A stretch of 31,964 nucleotides of DNA from Ettlia oleoabundans (Eukaryota > Chlorophyta > Chlorophyceae > Chlamydomonadales), in contig JAAMXP010001020.1 in NCBI GenBank assembly GCA_019693395.1, forward strand, positions 1 to 31,964, in the 5' to 3' direction. How positions within the stretch are numbered: the first letter of the stretch is position 1; each line of letters starts with the position of its first letter. Under the pieces are notes generated by a model. It saw only the letters and a program-made list of their open reading frames with translations, had not been told where the DNA came from and made no database searches. A program made the position numbers and the translations under genes. Below are positions 23,101 through 31,964 of this stretch, piece by piece.

Positions 23101-26100
23101 AATGTTGACACCGGGACCTCACTTTCTCACGTCGTCGTGATGCGGGGAGCATAATGCAACAGATGGTTGTGATCTCACCGTTTGCACATCTTAACTGCAA
23201 ATGTGGGGCTGCTCGCCATCCTCGTCCTCAGGTCTATCTGGGCGGTCGAGAGGTACGATACACGATGGTTGGCGGTCACTCATCCGACATGCTGGAGCCT
23301 GGAAATGACGGCAGCGTGGCCTGGCGGCATGTGTGGCAGGCCTTGGAGCTGGGAGACATGCAGCTGCAGAATCAGGTAGGGTGGTTATGTTGCTTCCATC
23401 CTGTGTGCAGTCAGTAGCTGCTGGTTGGGGGTGCCCAAGCACACCCGCCGATGGATTATTGTGGCGGAATAGTCGAATCTGGGCAAATTCACCACATACC
23501 CTGCAACATCAAGCACCAACAGCAATCACAAGACAGTCCCAACCCTTCCGCTCTGCCTGATTGCGTTGCAGAACCAGCTGTGGACGTGGCTGGAGCAGGT
23601 GAATCTCTTCAGCCAGGCACCCAAGTGCTGGGTGAGTACCTGACAAGGGTGAATGGATTCCGCCCAAGCGTGATCAAGTGCTGTAGGCCTGCAGCAAGTA
23701 TAGGCCATGTTGCAAATTTTTTGCACGCCGCTCTGTGGAGGCACCACTCATCCTTGTGAACGCTTGGCATCCACGTTCCGTGCTGGAATGCCCCTGTTGG
23801 GCGTTGCCTGCTTGCACGTCAGTCCCGTGCATCACAATATTTCCGCGCGTCTGGCTTTTACCTCTGCCGCTCCCCCACTGTTTGCAGGTCAGCGCAATGC
23901 TGCGCCGTAAGCCAGGCAACTGCACCTTGAAGCTGTGCTTGTATGCTAATTGGCCCATCGACCGCCACGGCAGCAACGTGGTTAACGCAGCCTGGACTCG
24001 GCAGCAGATCGACCCTGACAGCGGTCTGTTTGTGGAGGATATGGCGGCTCTTGATCTGGCAGTGCTGCTTGGACAGCTGGATGAACACAGTGGGACGCCC
24101 TTGGCTGAGGAGATGGACAGGTGTGATGTGTCAGCGCGGTTTTGGGGCGCGTTGATATGGTGGGCATGTGCTCGGTGTGTGTACACGAGAGCGTGCAGGG
24201 GGCATGTATATTCGCACAGCTGCTGACACCTTGCCGATTCCCCCCAAAATTCCTGTCCTCTCCACCTGGCTTCATCGCCTAAAGCTGGGCTCCAACAAAC
24301 CACCTCCTTGGGTTTTCCCTCACTGCAGGTTGAAGGCGGCGGAACTGAGAACCGAGCTGCAGGTGGAGGCGCGGGGGCTGGATAGTGTGCTGCCTGTGGG
24401 TGCACCGCTGGGCAAGGGGCAGGTGGGTGGCCACGCTTGCAAACACAAGTGTGACAGCAGTGGCAAAACTGTGATTTGCAGGATGCTCACTGACAAGGTT
24501 TCTACTGACAATGTAAGCTTTGAATATGTGAAACTGCTTTTGAGGACAATTTGGATTCATACTTTCACTGATCATTCAGTTTCCTGCTATCCTGCCCGCA
24601 GTTTGACAGCACCATCAAGCCCCTGGTGGAGGCTGAAGAGCGGCCAGAGCCAGACGGCTTCAAGCTACGCTGCAACGAAAGCTTTAAGCTGGAGGTGCAC
24701 ATACTGCACATGCTGTGCCTCATGATGTGCCTGCCGCTCTTCTTGCCTGCCGACGTGGTTGTTGCACCAGGCATTTTGCTGGGTTTGGGTGCGCGATATA
24801 CACGTGCAGCTGCTTGTAGTTGTGACCCAGCAGCATGTCCTCACACAAACCCTCCTTGCATTGCCACGCACATCGTGCTCCTTGCAGCAGGGTCAATGCG
24901 CCCTCACTTGGTGGTTATACTCGCTGCTAATTGCCTTATAACGTGCCTTCACATGTCCCCTGCAGTTCTCAACTTACCAGCGGCGCACCGTGGCGCACAT
25001 GCTGGCTGAGGAGACAACGCCAGGCGGCTCAGCTCGCCACCTTTGGGTTAAGCTTGGCCTGCCCAGCCAGCCAGGTACCTACACCTGGCTCACATAAGAT
25101 GCTAGTTATTCAACATGCCTGCCTGTTCAAACTGTGGCGGTCATAAAGCCCTTGCATCGCCAGCTTCTGTCACCAACTCCCAGCACAAAGTCCTTTCACC
25201 CTCGTCCCTGCTTTGGCAGAACTCCATGCCTACGTCTGCCCCACCTTGAAGCAGATACGCTTCTTCGCCTCAAAAATTGAGGCTGAGCAGTGCATGCAGT
25301 CCTGTGGCGGCGCTGGCCTGCTGTATCTAGAGGTGAGGCGGTTGTGGAACCTAGGGCTTTCCGCTTTGAGGTTGTTAGGTGTGCCTTTTGTCCGCGTGCC
25401 TTGCCAATCGGCATAGGGTAAGCTGTATAATGGCAATTAAGCACCACTTCGCTCCAGCCACCGCTTTCTTGATGGGTGTGGGGTTGGCCTTGCAGGTCGG
25501 CATGGGCAAGACAGCCTGCGCGGTAGCGATTACGCAGCTGAACCCTCCTCCTGCCAACTGGCGCAAGAACCGTGCCTACCAGACCCACCGAGACCACGAT
25601 CACCTAGGTAAGTCGTCGCATGCATCAATGCAGCAGGGAAGCGATCAGGCGATGTGTTGCTTTCTTGCACTTGCAGTGTGTACTGTAGGGAGGGTGCTGC
25701 ATGCGTCTGGCACCCTGCCCTCCTGTTGTATGACTGGCCCATAGCAAGTTCCTAGTCAGCTTTTGCAAACTAGGCTTCATTGTCTCCCTGTGCAGCTGCC
25801 GCCGTCAACAACATGCCTCATGGCGGCTGCCTGATTGTGGTGCCCACAGCCATTGTGAACCAGTGGTGAGCCCCCTTCGAAGAGTCAGACATGCCTTTCC
25901 CGCCGGACCTTTCAAACCACATCCTCACACAGCCAACCTGCTGCATGCTACCCGTCTGCGCTGCTGTTACGGCGCTCGTCAGCTCTGCAGCTCACCAATT
26001 GGGCTTGTGTTCGAGGCGGCTCTACTGCGGACTGGCTTTATACCGGGCAGATCGGCAGGCAGGCCTCACCCATGCCATCGCTGCTGTGCTCTTGCCTGCA

Positions 26101-29100
26101 GGGAGGCTGAGTTCCGCAAAACTACGGCGGCGCGGCTGACCATCTGCAAATGGGTGGATGGCACCAAGAAGCAGCCGCTGAATCACGACTGCAAGCTGCT
26201 GGCGCGCTACGATGTGGTGGGTTGGCGTGGCAGGAACTTGCCAGCGACATGACAGCTGGTGGGCTGGTGGGATTGGTCCATGTAATCTTCAATCACCTGT
26301 TAGCTGAAGGTCAGCTAATGAACAAGGGAGGCCAGGGGACACCCTCCGTACAGCGGTCATTTATTAGTCTGCCAAGCTCCTTGCTTTGCTGTAGGTGATC
26401 ACCGACATCAACACGGTCAAGAGCTCCTGCAACCTGCAGACCATCGTGTGAGCAGTCTGCTGCTGAGCAGTACCAGTACTGCACACCACCTGCTTGTTGT
26501 GTTCAGCTGGCATACGTGAAGGCAGGCAGCCACTAAAGTAAATTTCAGTGTGAGATTATACTGCCCGTCAGTCTACCCTCACCTTCTTGCCTTTTATCTC
26601 GCTTCTCTTCTGCCATCCCACCCATACCTGCAGCTCCATCTTCTGGCACCGCGTGATTGTTGACGAGGTGCAGCAGCAGGGCAGCCTGCTGGCCAACCGG
26701 GACCTGATGGCCACCCACCGCTGGGGCCTGTCCGGCACACCCGACAACGACAACAACCGTGAGTCATGGTGTCGGTGTTGGTGGTGTTTAAAGGTCCTGG
26801 CATGCCTGACTCAAGTTTTCACTGCTTTGCATGCTTGCCATGGGGTCATTCCTGCTTGTGGTGATGGCTGCTAAAGGCCACTATCAAAACCGGCCGTGTT
26901 TAGCAGGGATGGGCTTGTGTAAAGCAGCAGCAAGCCTAGGTCACCTCCCTGCGCCACTAGCCCCGCTCTCACCACTGCTGCAGTGGACACCATGGCGCCG
27001 CTCTGGTCCTTCCTGAGGCTGGCTCCCCACAGCCCCATCTTCACTCACTTCCCTCCCGTGCTGACACATGTGCTCAAGGTGCGGTCAGGCTATCTGTCTT
27101 GGGGGGCTTGCTGGTAGTAGTTGGCCGGGTGTTTTGCTATCAGCAAGCGGCTGCCCTTTGTGGGGTGTTGCTTGAGATTGCTTGCCCCGCAATGTCATAG
27201 ATCACACCCCATTCTAGTATGATCCCAGCCAGTTCTGTACTCGGAATACCGCTTCGATACCGATACCCTGACAACCCATCTCCCTGCCTGCTCCCGTCTT
27301 CTTGCTGCAGAAGTCGATGGTGTTCTACAGCAAGGCGGGCAAGCTGGATGGGCGGATCAACCTGGAGCTGCCCCCCACACAGGACCGGGTGTTGGAGTGT
27401 GAGATGAGCGAGGAGGATGCACGCTGGTACCTGGATACACTGGTGGGTGGGTGGCTGGATGGCTTGCCAGCTGGCTGACTGCGAGGTTTCTCCCCTACCC
27501 TACCCAAGCCAGAGGTTGTAGCAGCAGTGACTGGGTTCTGATATGCAAGGTGGATCATCTATGGGCGCGAGGCTGCCGGAGGTTGCTCAGTGAGTTCATG
27601 CTGGGTCAACCTTGGCATGCCACCTTGTTGCACATAACCTTGCTGTCCACATGAGCTATGGCATATGCTGATGGGTCACCCTGCATGCCCTGCTGTGCTC
27701 AACTGCAGGACGCACAGCGCGAAAAATTCTTCCAACTGCTGTGGAGGGCCAGGATCTTTCCTGATGAGCTGCGAAGTGCGCCAATCTGTCCCTCTGCTTA
27801 TCTTTAACATGCGTAGCTTCTTGATTAACCGGGCAACAGTGACTGACTGGTGTACGATGCTGCTTGCCCCTATCGTGACACACCCGCCTGCCTTCTGTCC
27901 CTATTCTGTCCCTACTCATTTCCACCAACTTGCTCCCAGCTGCTTTCATCTAGCCCAGTAGCAGTGGCCTACTTCCCTTTCACCACGGCTGCAGCGGCTG
28001 TGGATGATCCTGACTGGGAGTTCCGCAAGCATGGCCTGGGCAAGAGCATGACGGCGATGAGAGGGCTGGTGGTACCTCTGCGACAGGCGGCATCATGTGA
28101 GTACCGCACTGGGCTATCAGTAGGTTACTCTCCAAAAGGCAGCCTTTTTGCCAAGGAGCTGGCTCATGGCAGCTTTGTTGTCATGCTGCCATGATCTACT
28201 TCCTTTACGGCATGGCAATGTGAGCCAGCAATTCAGTAGCAAGTTTAACCATTTAAACGCTTTCGACCTGTTAGCATCATCTTGCCGGATCGGTATCCAT
28301 CGTTTGCACACAAGATGTCTTCAACTCTGTTCTCAATCCTCCTTCCCTTGCAGCCGCTTTTCAGCAGCCCACAGGCGTGCAGCACTACGATCCCGCCACA
28401 GGGCGGTACACCAAGGAGAAGCACTGCTTTACCAGCAAGGTGGGTTGGGCAGAGATGCCGTGCATGACACGCGGGTGAATGGGCGTGCAGTTGGGTATGA
28501 CAAGGAAAAGCAGTGCTTCAGCAACCAGGTGGGTGGATGAAAGCATAGGGCAGAGCCTGCAGCATAGGGGAGTGCAAGTTTGAACTGCAGCGCAGGGTTG
28601 TGAGTCTATATGTGGGCATGCAATGCAAGTGTGTCATTTGGGAACGGAAGACATTCAGGTGTTGTGTGGGTGGCTGTGGCCGGTGGCGGATGCGGGACAC
28701 ACAGGTAATTTTTCACTCTTCCCACGCAGCCCACAAAACACCGTAGTGACAAACTAGTCCACTGGTGTACCTGCTGCAGGTGGAGGCTGTTCTGGATGTG
28801 CTGCGCAACAAGGGGCCTTCTGAGAAGGTGGTGGTGTTCAGCGAGTTCAAGGCCACTTCGCAGGTGGGCCAGTGATATTCGTGCTATAGCGCCGCATACT
28901 ATGCAGTGATGCACGTGGCAGTGGGGGACGGGGTGCAGAGTGCAACGCGTGACAGGACCCAGCATGCTAGCATCAGCAGCCGCTGGGCCCATCCATCCAC
29001 TCACTCTGGAAGCCCAGGGGGTGCTTCACCCCTGCTTCACCCCTGTATTTTCTGGTATGGCCAAACCACGGCATCATCACCTCCCACTTGCTGCAGGCTA

Positions 29101-30569
29101 TCAAGCGGCGGCTCCCAGAGCTGGGGCTGGACAGCCGGGACCTGCTGGGCAACGCCAAATCGGGTGAGCTTTGTACTGGGATATAGTTGTGTGTGCGTCA
29201 GTCACTCCCACTGCCTGTTTCCGTACTGCTGCCCAATTACTCTGAAGGGCAGGCGGTAGATGCTGTATTGAGTGACCAGGGAACCAAATGATGAATGGGG
29301 CATGTGGAGTTGGGTGCATGGGCAGGTCAGGGCAAAAGGGCAGGCTCCTGCCTTTTTGACCAAACCCCAAGTCCTGGCTTGCCCCACCCTCACTGCTGAC
29401 CCTGTTCTGGGCTTTCTGCTTCTGCTATGCCCCTGCAGAGAAGCGGGGCACAGCGATTGCCGAGTTCCAGACTGCACCGCCCACACAGGTCTTCTTCCTC
29501 ACGCATCGGTGAGCGGCAGGGCAGATTAGTGCTAGCACAGCATCTGCGTTGTACCCTTTAACCATGTCGCTGCTTCAATGCACTTGCTGCTTGTCCTGCT
29601 TGGCGTTTTTGTCATTCATGTCAGGGGCGCAATTGAAAATTGAAGTTGTAAAGGCTTGTAAAGCAAATTCATCGCTGTCCCTGCCTGTCTGATTGTGTCC
29701 CTGCGTGCTTGCCTTGCACCGTGTCCTTCCTTGTAGAACTGGCGGCGCGGGCGTCACGCTGACAGCTGGCACCCATGTGGTGCTGTGTGAGCCTGTGCTC
29801 AACCCCGCATTTGAGGAGCAGGCAATCGGGCGGTGCAACAGGCTGGGCCAGCGCTCCACGGTCATGGTGACGCGGCTGGTCATGAAGGGTGCGTGGCAGC
29901 ATGCAGCATCACCATCGCTGTCTAACAGCTTACTCATGTGCCGTGTCTCTTGCTAGTTGCGAGTTGGGTTTGTGCACTGCCCAGGAGCGGTTTACTGCAG
30001 GTTGCTCCTTCTCTGCTCTATATATAGCCTGACTCCTCCATCTATGCGCCCCACGCCCAAGCCTGTGCAGGCACGATTGAGGAGAAGATTGTGGAGTTCA
30101 TGGCGCAGCGGGGTGGCAGTGGTGAGGATGCTGAGGAGGGATCAGGTGAGCAGTGTGCGGTCCCTGTGCTGTGTTGTGTGCCGCCAATAGCCCTGTAATG
30201 TAGGCCTCGTATTAATCTTCTTGGGAGAATACCACCCCATGCAGACTTGCTGCAAGCGGGTGCCCCTGTTTCTGAACAGCCGTCTTAGCTCTGCTATGGC
30301 AGGCAGCCGAGGGATATGCATCCCCTGCATTGCCTGCCGGCCCTTGCCTGGCACATTGTGGTGCCATTCAACAATACAGACGCAAGCATAGGCTGTTCTG
30401 CTGCATGCACAGCATCCATCTGTGATATCTTTATCTGTAAAATTTATATCTGCACCCCTGTGTCTCCGTTATTGCAGCCCTTGTGGACCGCAGCAGCAAG
30501 CTGACAGTGGAGGACGTGCACTGGCTGGTGTATGATACAGATGCGGTGGGGGAGTTGGGAAGCATCTAG
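20102..30569 (+). CDS. SNF2-family ATPase (SHPRH/IRC20-like motif II), N-terminal SAM-like segment, about 1,204 residues
   Basis: Exons: 20102-20218, 20413-20544, 20726-20936, 20975-21240, 21441-21529, 21785-21866, 22077-22165, 22387-22484, 22662-22765, 22961-23044, 23232-23375, 23572-23631, 23888-24120, 24329-24422, 24602-24694, 24966-25074, 25220-25332, 25496-25607, 25796-25865, 26102-26216, 26395-26447, 26634-26758, 26984-27078, 27311-27442, 27709-27775, 27995-28096, 28354-28439, 28780-28863, 29097-29163, 29439-29508, 29737-29888, 30071-30145, 30478-30569. Phases match and sum to 3,615 bases; only 20937-20974 is doubtful. Residues 20-83 look like a SAM domain (WL...FDGETLL...ARRILVKL). Residues 84-260 are acidic/charged, and 270-640 unrecognised. 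Motor motifs: Q-like FSTYQRRTV; Walker A VGMGKT (Lys711); Ia IVVPTAIVNQW; II DEVQ (833-836); III WGLSGTP (853-859); V GGAGVTLT (1101-1108); VI QAIGRCNRLGQ (1127-1137). It should be a nuclear, ATP-driven DNA translocase for chromatin or repair. Motif II is DEVQ rather than DEAH, as in SHPRH/IRC20, but the inter-lobe insert has too few cysteines for a RING finger. Confidence 0.85.
20937..20974 (+). other. Frame break in the SNF2 gene: 38-base micro-intron or indel
   Basis: The frame of exon 3 (acidic, EGQEAAEDAGQLQDEEDEQL) and that of exon 4 (LTRRQRRQQEAATQRQQ) differ by one base, with no normal intron between them. Removing 20937-20974 (GTAAGC...GCAAG) restores the frame exactly. This would be a very short intron with an AAG acceptor. 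Using the better CTGCAG at 20953-20958 gives a stop. A one-base sequencing or assembly error, or a true frameshift, is equally possible. Confidence 0.5.
22576..22613 (+). repeat. Perfect 19-base tandem repeat, two copies, in an SNF2 intron
   Basis: TGCATCGCAGTCCACTATC is present twice head to tail with no mismatch (22576-22594 and 22595-22613), inside the intron 22485-22661. A looser third match (GCAATCCACAGTTCGCTGC) lies just upstream. The perfect identity suggests a recent duplication. Confidence 0.85.
22766..22960 (+). other. GC-AG intron of the SNF2 gene
   Basis: Exon 22662-22765 ends CTACCAG and is followed by GCAAGA rather than GT. The intron ends CCCTGCAG at 22960. The codon phase is zero on both sides, and no GT nearby keeps the frame with the next exon (NLPATEDPYCLLWDCWNFPL). 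This is the second GC-AG intron in the window, and again the donor starts GCAAG. Confidence 0.65.
28480..28530 (+). repeat. Diverged duplicate of the end of SNF2 exon 28354-28439, possible alternative exon
   Basis: The end of the exon reads RYTKEKHCFTSK then GTGGGT. About 90 bases on, the frame GYDKEKQCFSNQ then GTGGGT repeats it with 7 of 12 residues equal. The shared GGCGTGCAG upstream shows the copy lost about 20 bases of the original. If the donor at 28444 (GTTGGG) and the acceptor CAG ending at 28490 are used, the copy joins in frame between the two flanking exons, adding about 14 residues just before the second ATPase lobe. Confidence 0.6.
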
Positions 30570-30584
30570 GACTAGTCCTAGATG
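30563..30584. repeat. Perfect 22-base palindrome overlapping the SNF2 stop codon
   Basis: The left arm CATCTAGGACT is followed at once by its reverse complement AGTCCTAGATG, with no spacer. The TAG stop of the gene (30567-30569) lies in the left arm. As RNA it would make an extended hairpin-like or self-dimerising structure; as DNA it could extrude a cruciform or bind a dimeric protein. Confidence 0.9.
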
Positions 30585-30586
30585 TT

Positions 30587-30610
30587 TTGTACGACAGCGC
30601 TGTCGTACAA
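30587..30610. repeat. Perfect 24-base palindrome between the two 3'-end copies
   Basis: The left arm TTGTACGACAGC is followed without spacer by its reverse complement GCTGTCGTACAA. It begins two bases after the 22-base palindrome at 30563-30584. Confidence 0.9.
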
Positions 30611-30671
30611 GACAGCTGTGCACTGGCTGGTCTACGATACAGAGGCGGTGGGGGAGACGGGAAGCATGTAG

Positions 30672-31206
30672 GTCGGACGTGACTGATGACAAACTGACCA
30701 AACTGGGGGGTCCGAGGTCGGCCAACTACTGGCGGCGGGCCTATCTAGCCGCGTGGGCGCTGGACTGTACACTGGAATACTTGCTCTGGAATTTTTAACT
30801 AACAACCGGAGGAATCGACGGACGGGGCCAATTTAAGAATGCATTGACTGAAATAAGGGTGGTGCTTAGCCTTTGAAACACATGAGGGAATGACTTTCTG
30901 TATCATACTTTATAGCGTTTCAGGCACTTCTGCTGTGTAATGTAGCAAACGATCAACTTGTGGCGCGCTCTGCAGAAGCTGAGTGGGCACCATGAGTAGG
31001 CATGCCACCAACCCGTGCCTGGCAATGTCCGTTGCCAAGTGTGCTCACGTTGTGGAGGGCTCATCAGATCCTTTGGGCAACCATGTAATACTCTTAGGTT
31101 GAGCAGCAAGCAGAAGCTGTACATCCGTACTGAAGCCGCCAGGTCAGCTGCTAATCTCACTGCCACAAGGTTGCCCGTCATACCGCCTTCTCAATGTCCG
31201 GCCGCC
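30672..31206 (+). other. SNF2 3' UTR and intergenic region before the frataxin-like gene
   Basis: A TGTAA at 30936-30940, about 370 bases after the first stop, probably ends the SNF2 mRNA. The remaining 260 or so bases should hold the promoter and 5' UTR of the next gene. A plus-strand frame from 31015 is open into that gene, but the ATG at 31207 in GCCGCCATG has the best context. No other feature was seen. Confidence 0.5.
30936..30940 (+). promoter_or_regulatory. TGTAA poly(A) signal of the SNF2 gene
   Basis: TGTAA lies within TGCTGTGTAATGTAGC, downstream of both stop-codon copies and before the next gene on the same strand. Confidence 0.5.
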
Positions 31207-31964
31207 ATGATGCGCGCAGCGCTAGTTGCGAGGTCTAGAGTCGCCCGGCGCCTGCTGCAGTCCGCCGTGGTTCCGGCAGTGCCGGCTGCGTTCCAGCAGG
31301 CCCTCCCGGCCGCAGCCACCTCGGCTTTGTTCGCATACGACTTTCATGTAGCTCCTGCCGCCGGGTTCGCGGCCAATGAAGCGCAGGCGGACAGCGTGAA
31401 ATGTGCCGACGTTAACAGCGCCATAGCGTCTGCCGCTGACGGCGGCGTGGGCCCAAATGTAGCAGCAGCTTCCATGACTGGCGGCGAACAGCTGGAGAAG
31501 GGACAGCTGTCACCTGATGACCTTAGGGAGCTTTCAGCTGAGGAGTTTGCCACCGTTGCCGACCTGTACATCGGAGGGCTGTGGATGCGGCTGGAACGGG
31601 GTTTGCGAGAGGCGGAGGGTGAGGTGAGCCCCTGGCATGCATGTTTGCTTAGCAGGCATCGTCGTTCTTGCAGCTTGTGTCAAGCTCAAGCCAGCTTATG
31701 TTTGGAAAAACAGTGGAAGCACTGACAACAGTTAGGTCGTTGAACCAGATGTGGCAGCCTGCATCCCCTCGCGCCTCTTCCGCTTGCCTCTTTTTGCTCC
31801 CCTCAACATCTCCTGCGTGCTAGTTTTATTTAAAACTATTGCATATTCAACCAGTCCACGCCAGGCTGCCTTGCACCTCCTGTTGCCTCCGCGTGATTCT
31901 TTACAACGCATTGTACCGCCATGTATCGCCAGGACTTTGATTACGAGGTGAAGCCAGAGCATGG
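31207..31964 (+). CDS. Probable mitochondrial frataxin (5' part, cut by window end)
   Basis: Exon 1 is 31207-31623 (139 residues), followed by GTGAGC. Exon 2 starts after CAG at 31933 in phase and runs off the window. The first 45 or so residues have Arg but almost no acidic residues (MMRAALVARSRVARRLL), a typical mitochondrial presequence, followed by a long Ala-rich linker. The segment LSAEEFATVADLYIGGLWMR, then a helix ending in EAEGE joined to DFDYEVKPEH, matches the frataxin opening: helix alpha-1 with E-x-F-x2-(L/V)-A-D, then the acidic ridge and a D-x-D/E strand. Frataxin supports Fe-S cluster assembly in the matrix. The diagnostic beta-sheet region lies outside the window, so the call rests on the first helix only. 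A second ATG at 31210 could also be used. Confidence 0.55.

Larger units (their letters stand above)
30516..30671 (+). repeat. In-frame duplication of the last 54 bases of the SNF2 coding sequence
   Basis: Bases 30516-30569 (VHWLVYDTDAVGELGSI and TAG) recur at 30618-30671 (VHWLVYDTEAVGETGSM and TAG). The offset is 102 bases, exactly 34 codons. There are 6 differences in 54 bases: GTG/GTC and TAT/TAC are silent, the others change D to E, L to T and I to M. The 48 bases between the copies hold two perfect palindromes. The second copy is preceded by AAGACAG, a possible 3' splice site that could make it an alternative last exon. Confidence 0.85.

Noticed and set aside
23674..24405. 243-codon minus-strand ORF
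   Set aside because: It covers both introns and exons of the SNF2 gene and lacks any motif. The plus-strand exon 23888-24120 fits the gene in phase.
30563..30610. Bacterial-type terminator hairpins or phage attachment site
   Set aside because: The genome is eukaryotic, the palindromes have no loop or T-run, and no integrase gene is nearby.

Overview
The window looks like nuclear DNA of a green alga (Chlorophyta). The genes are split by many short GT-AG introns, exons are rich in CTG/CAG and alanine codons, and a TGTAA poly(A) motif, typical of chlorophyte nuclear genes, lies downstream of three of the genes (915-919 and 935-939, 15007-15011, 30936-30940). No bacterial operon, tRNA, rRNA, CRISPR or intact transposon was seen. 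Exon models were built by hand from reading frame, splice consensus and codon phase. Unless noted, phases join without a break.

Layout: (1) 1-714 (+): 3' end of an unrecognised gene with a basic Lys/Arg tail. (2) 1331-12198 (-): a 20-exon gene for a coiled-coil protein of about 2,468 residues. (3) 12364-12537 (+): a small one-helix membrane protein ORF, followed after 10 bases by (4) 12548-14741 (+): a BCD1/ZNHIT6-type HIT zinc-finger protein for box C/D snoRNP assembly. The tight spacing suggests a two-ORF mRNA. (5) 15310-17873 (-): a 7-exon short-chain dehydrogenase/reductase of 350 residues with a likely organelle presequence. (6) 18069-19732 (+): an unrecognised protein with a C2HC zinc motif resembling a PARP-type finger. 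(7) 20102-30569 (+): a 33-exon SNF2-family ATPase of about 1,204 residues. It has an N-terminal SAM-like segment and a DEVQ motif II like SHPRH/IRC20, but no RING finger between the lobes. (8) 31207-31964 (+): the 5' part of a likely mitochondrial frataxin, cut by the window edge.

Genes 1/2 and 4/5 converge. Genes 2/3 and 5/6 diverge across gaps of about 165 and 195 bases, so they probably share bidirectional promoters. Genes 6, 7 and 8 run in the same direction. The set is mostly housekeeping: snoRNP assembly, a redox enzyme, chromatin/DNA-repair ATPase and Fe-S metabolism.

The most unusual features are structural. There are several short, diverged local duplications at or near exon ends: the last coding exon of the SNF2 gene, an internal SNF2 exon, and both ends of the last SDR exon. 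Two adjacent perfect palindromes sit between the SNF2 stop-codon copies. Two introns are of the GC-AG class, and the probable dicistronic pair completes the list.
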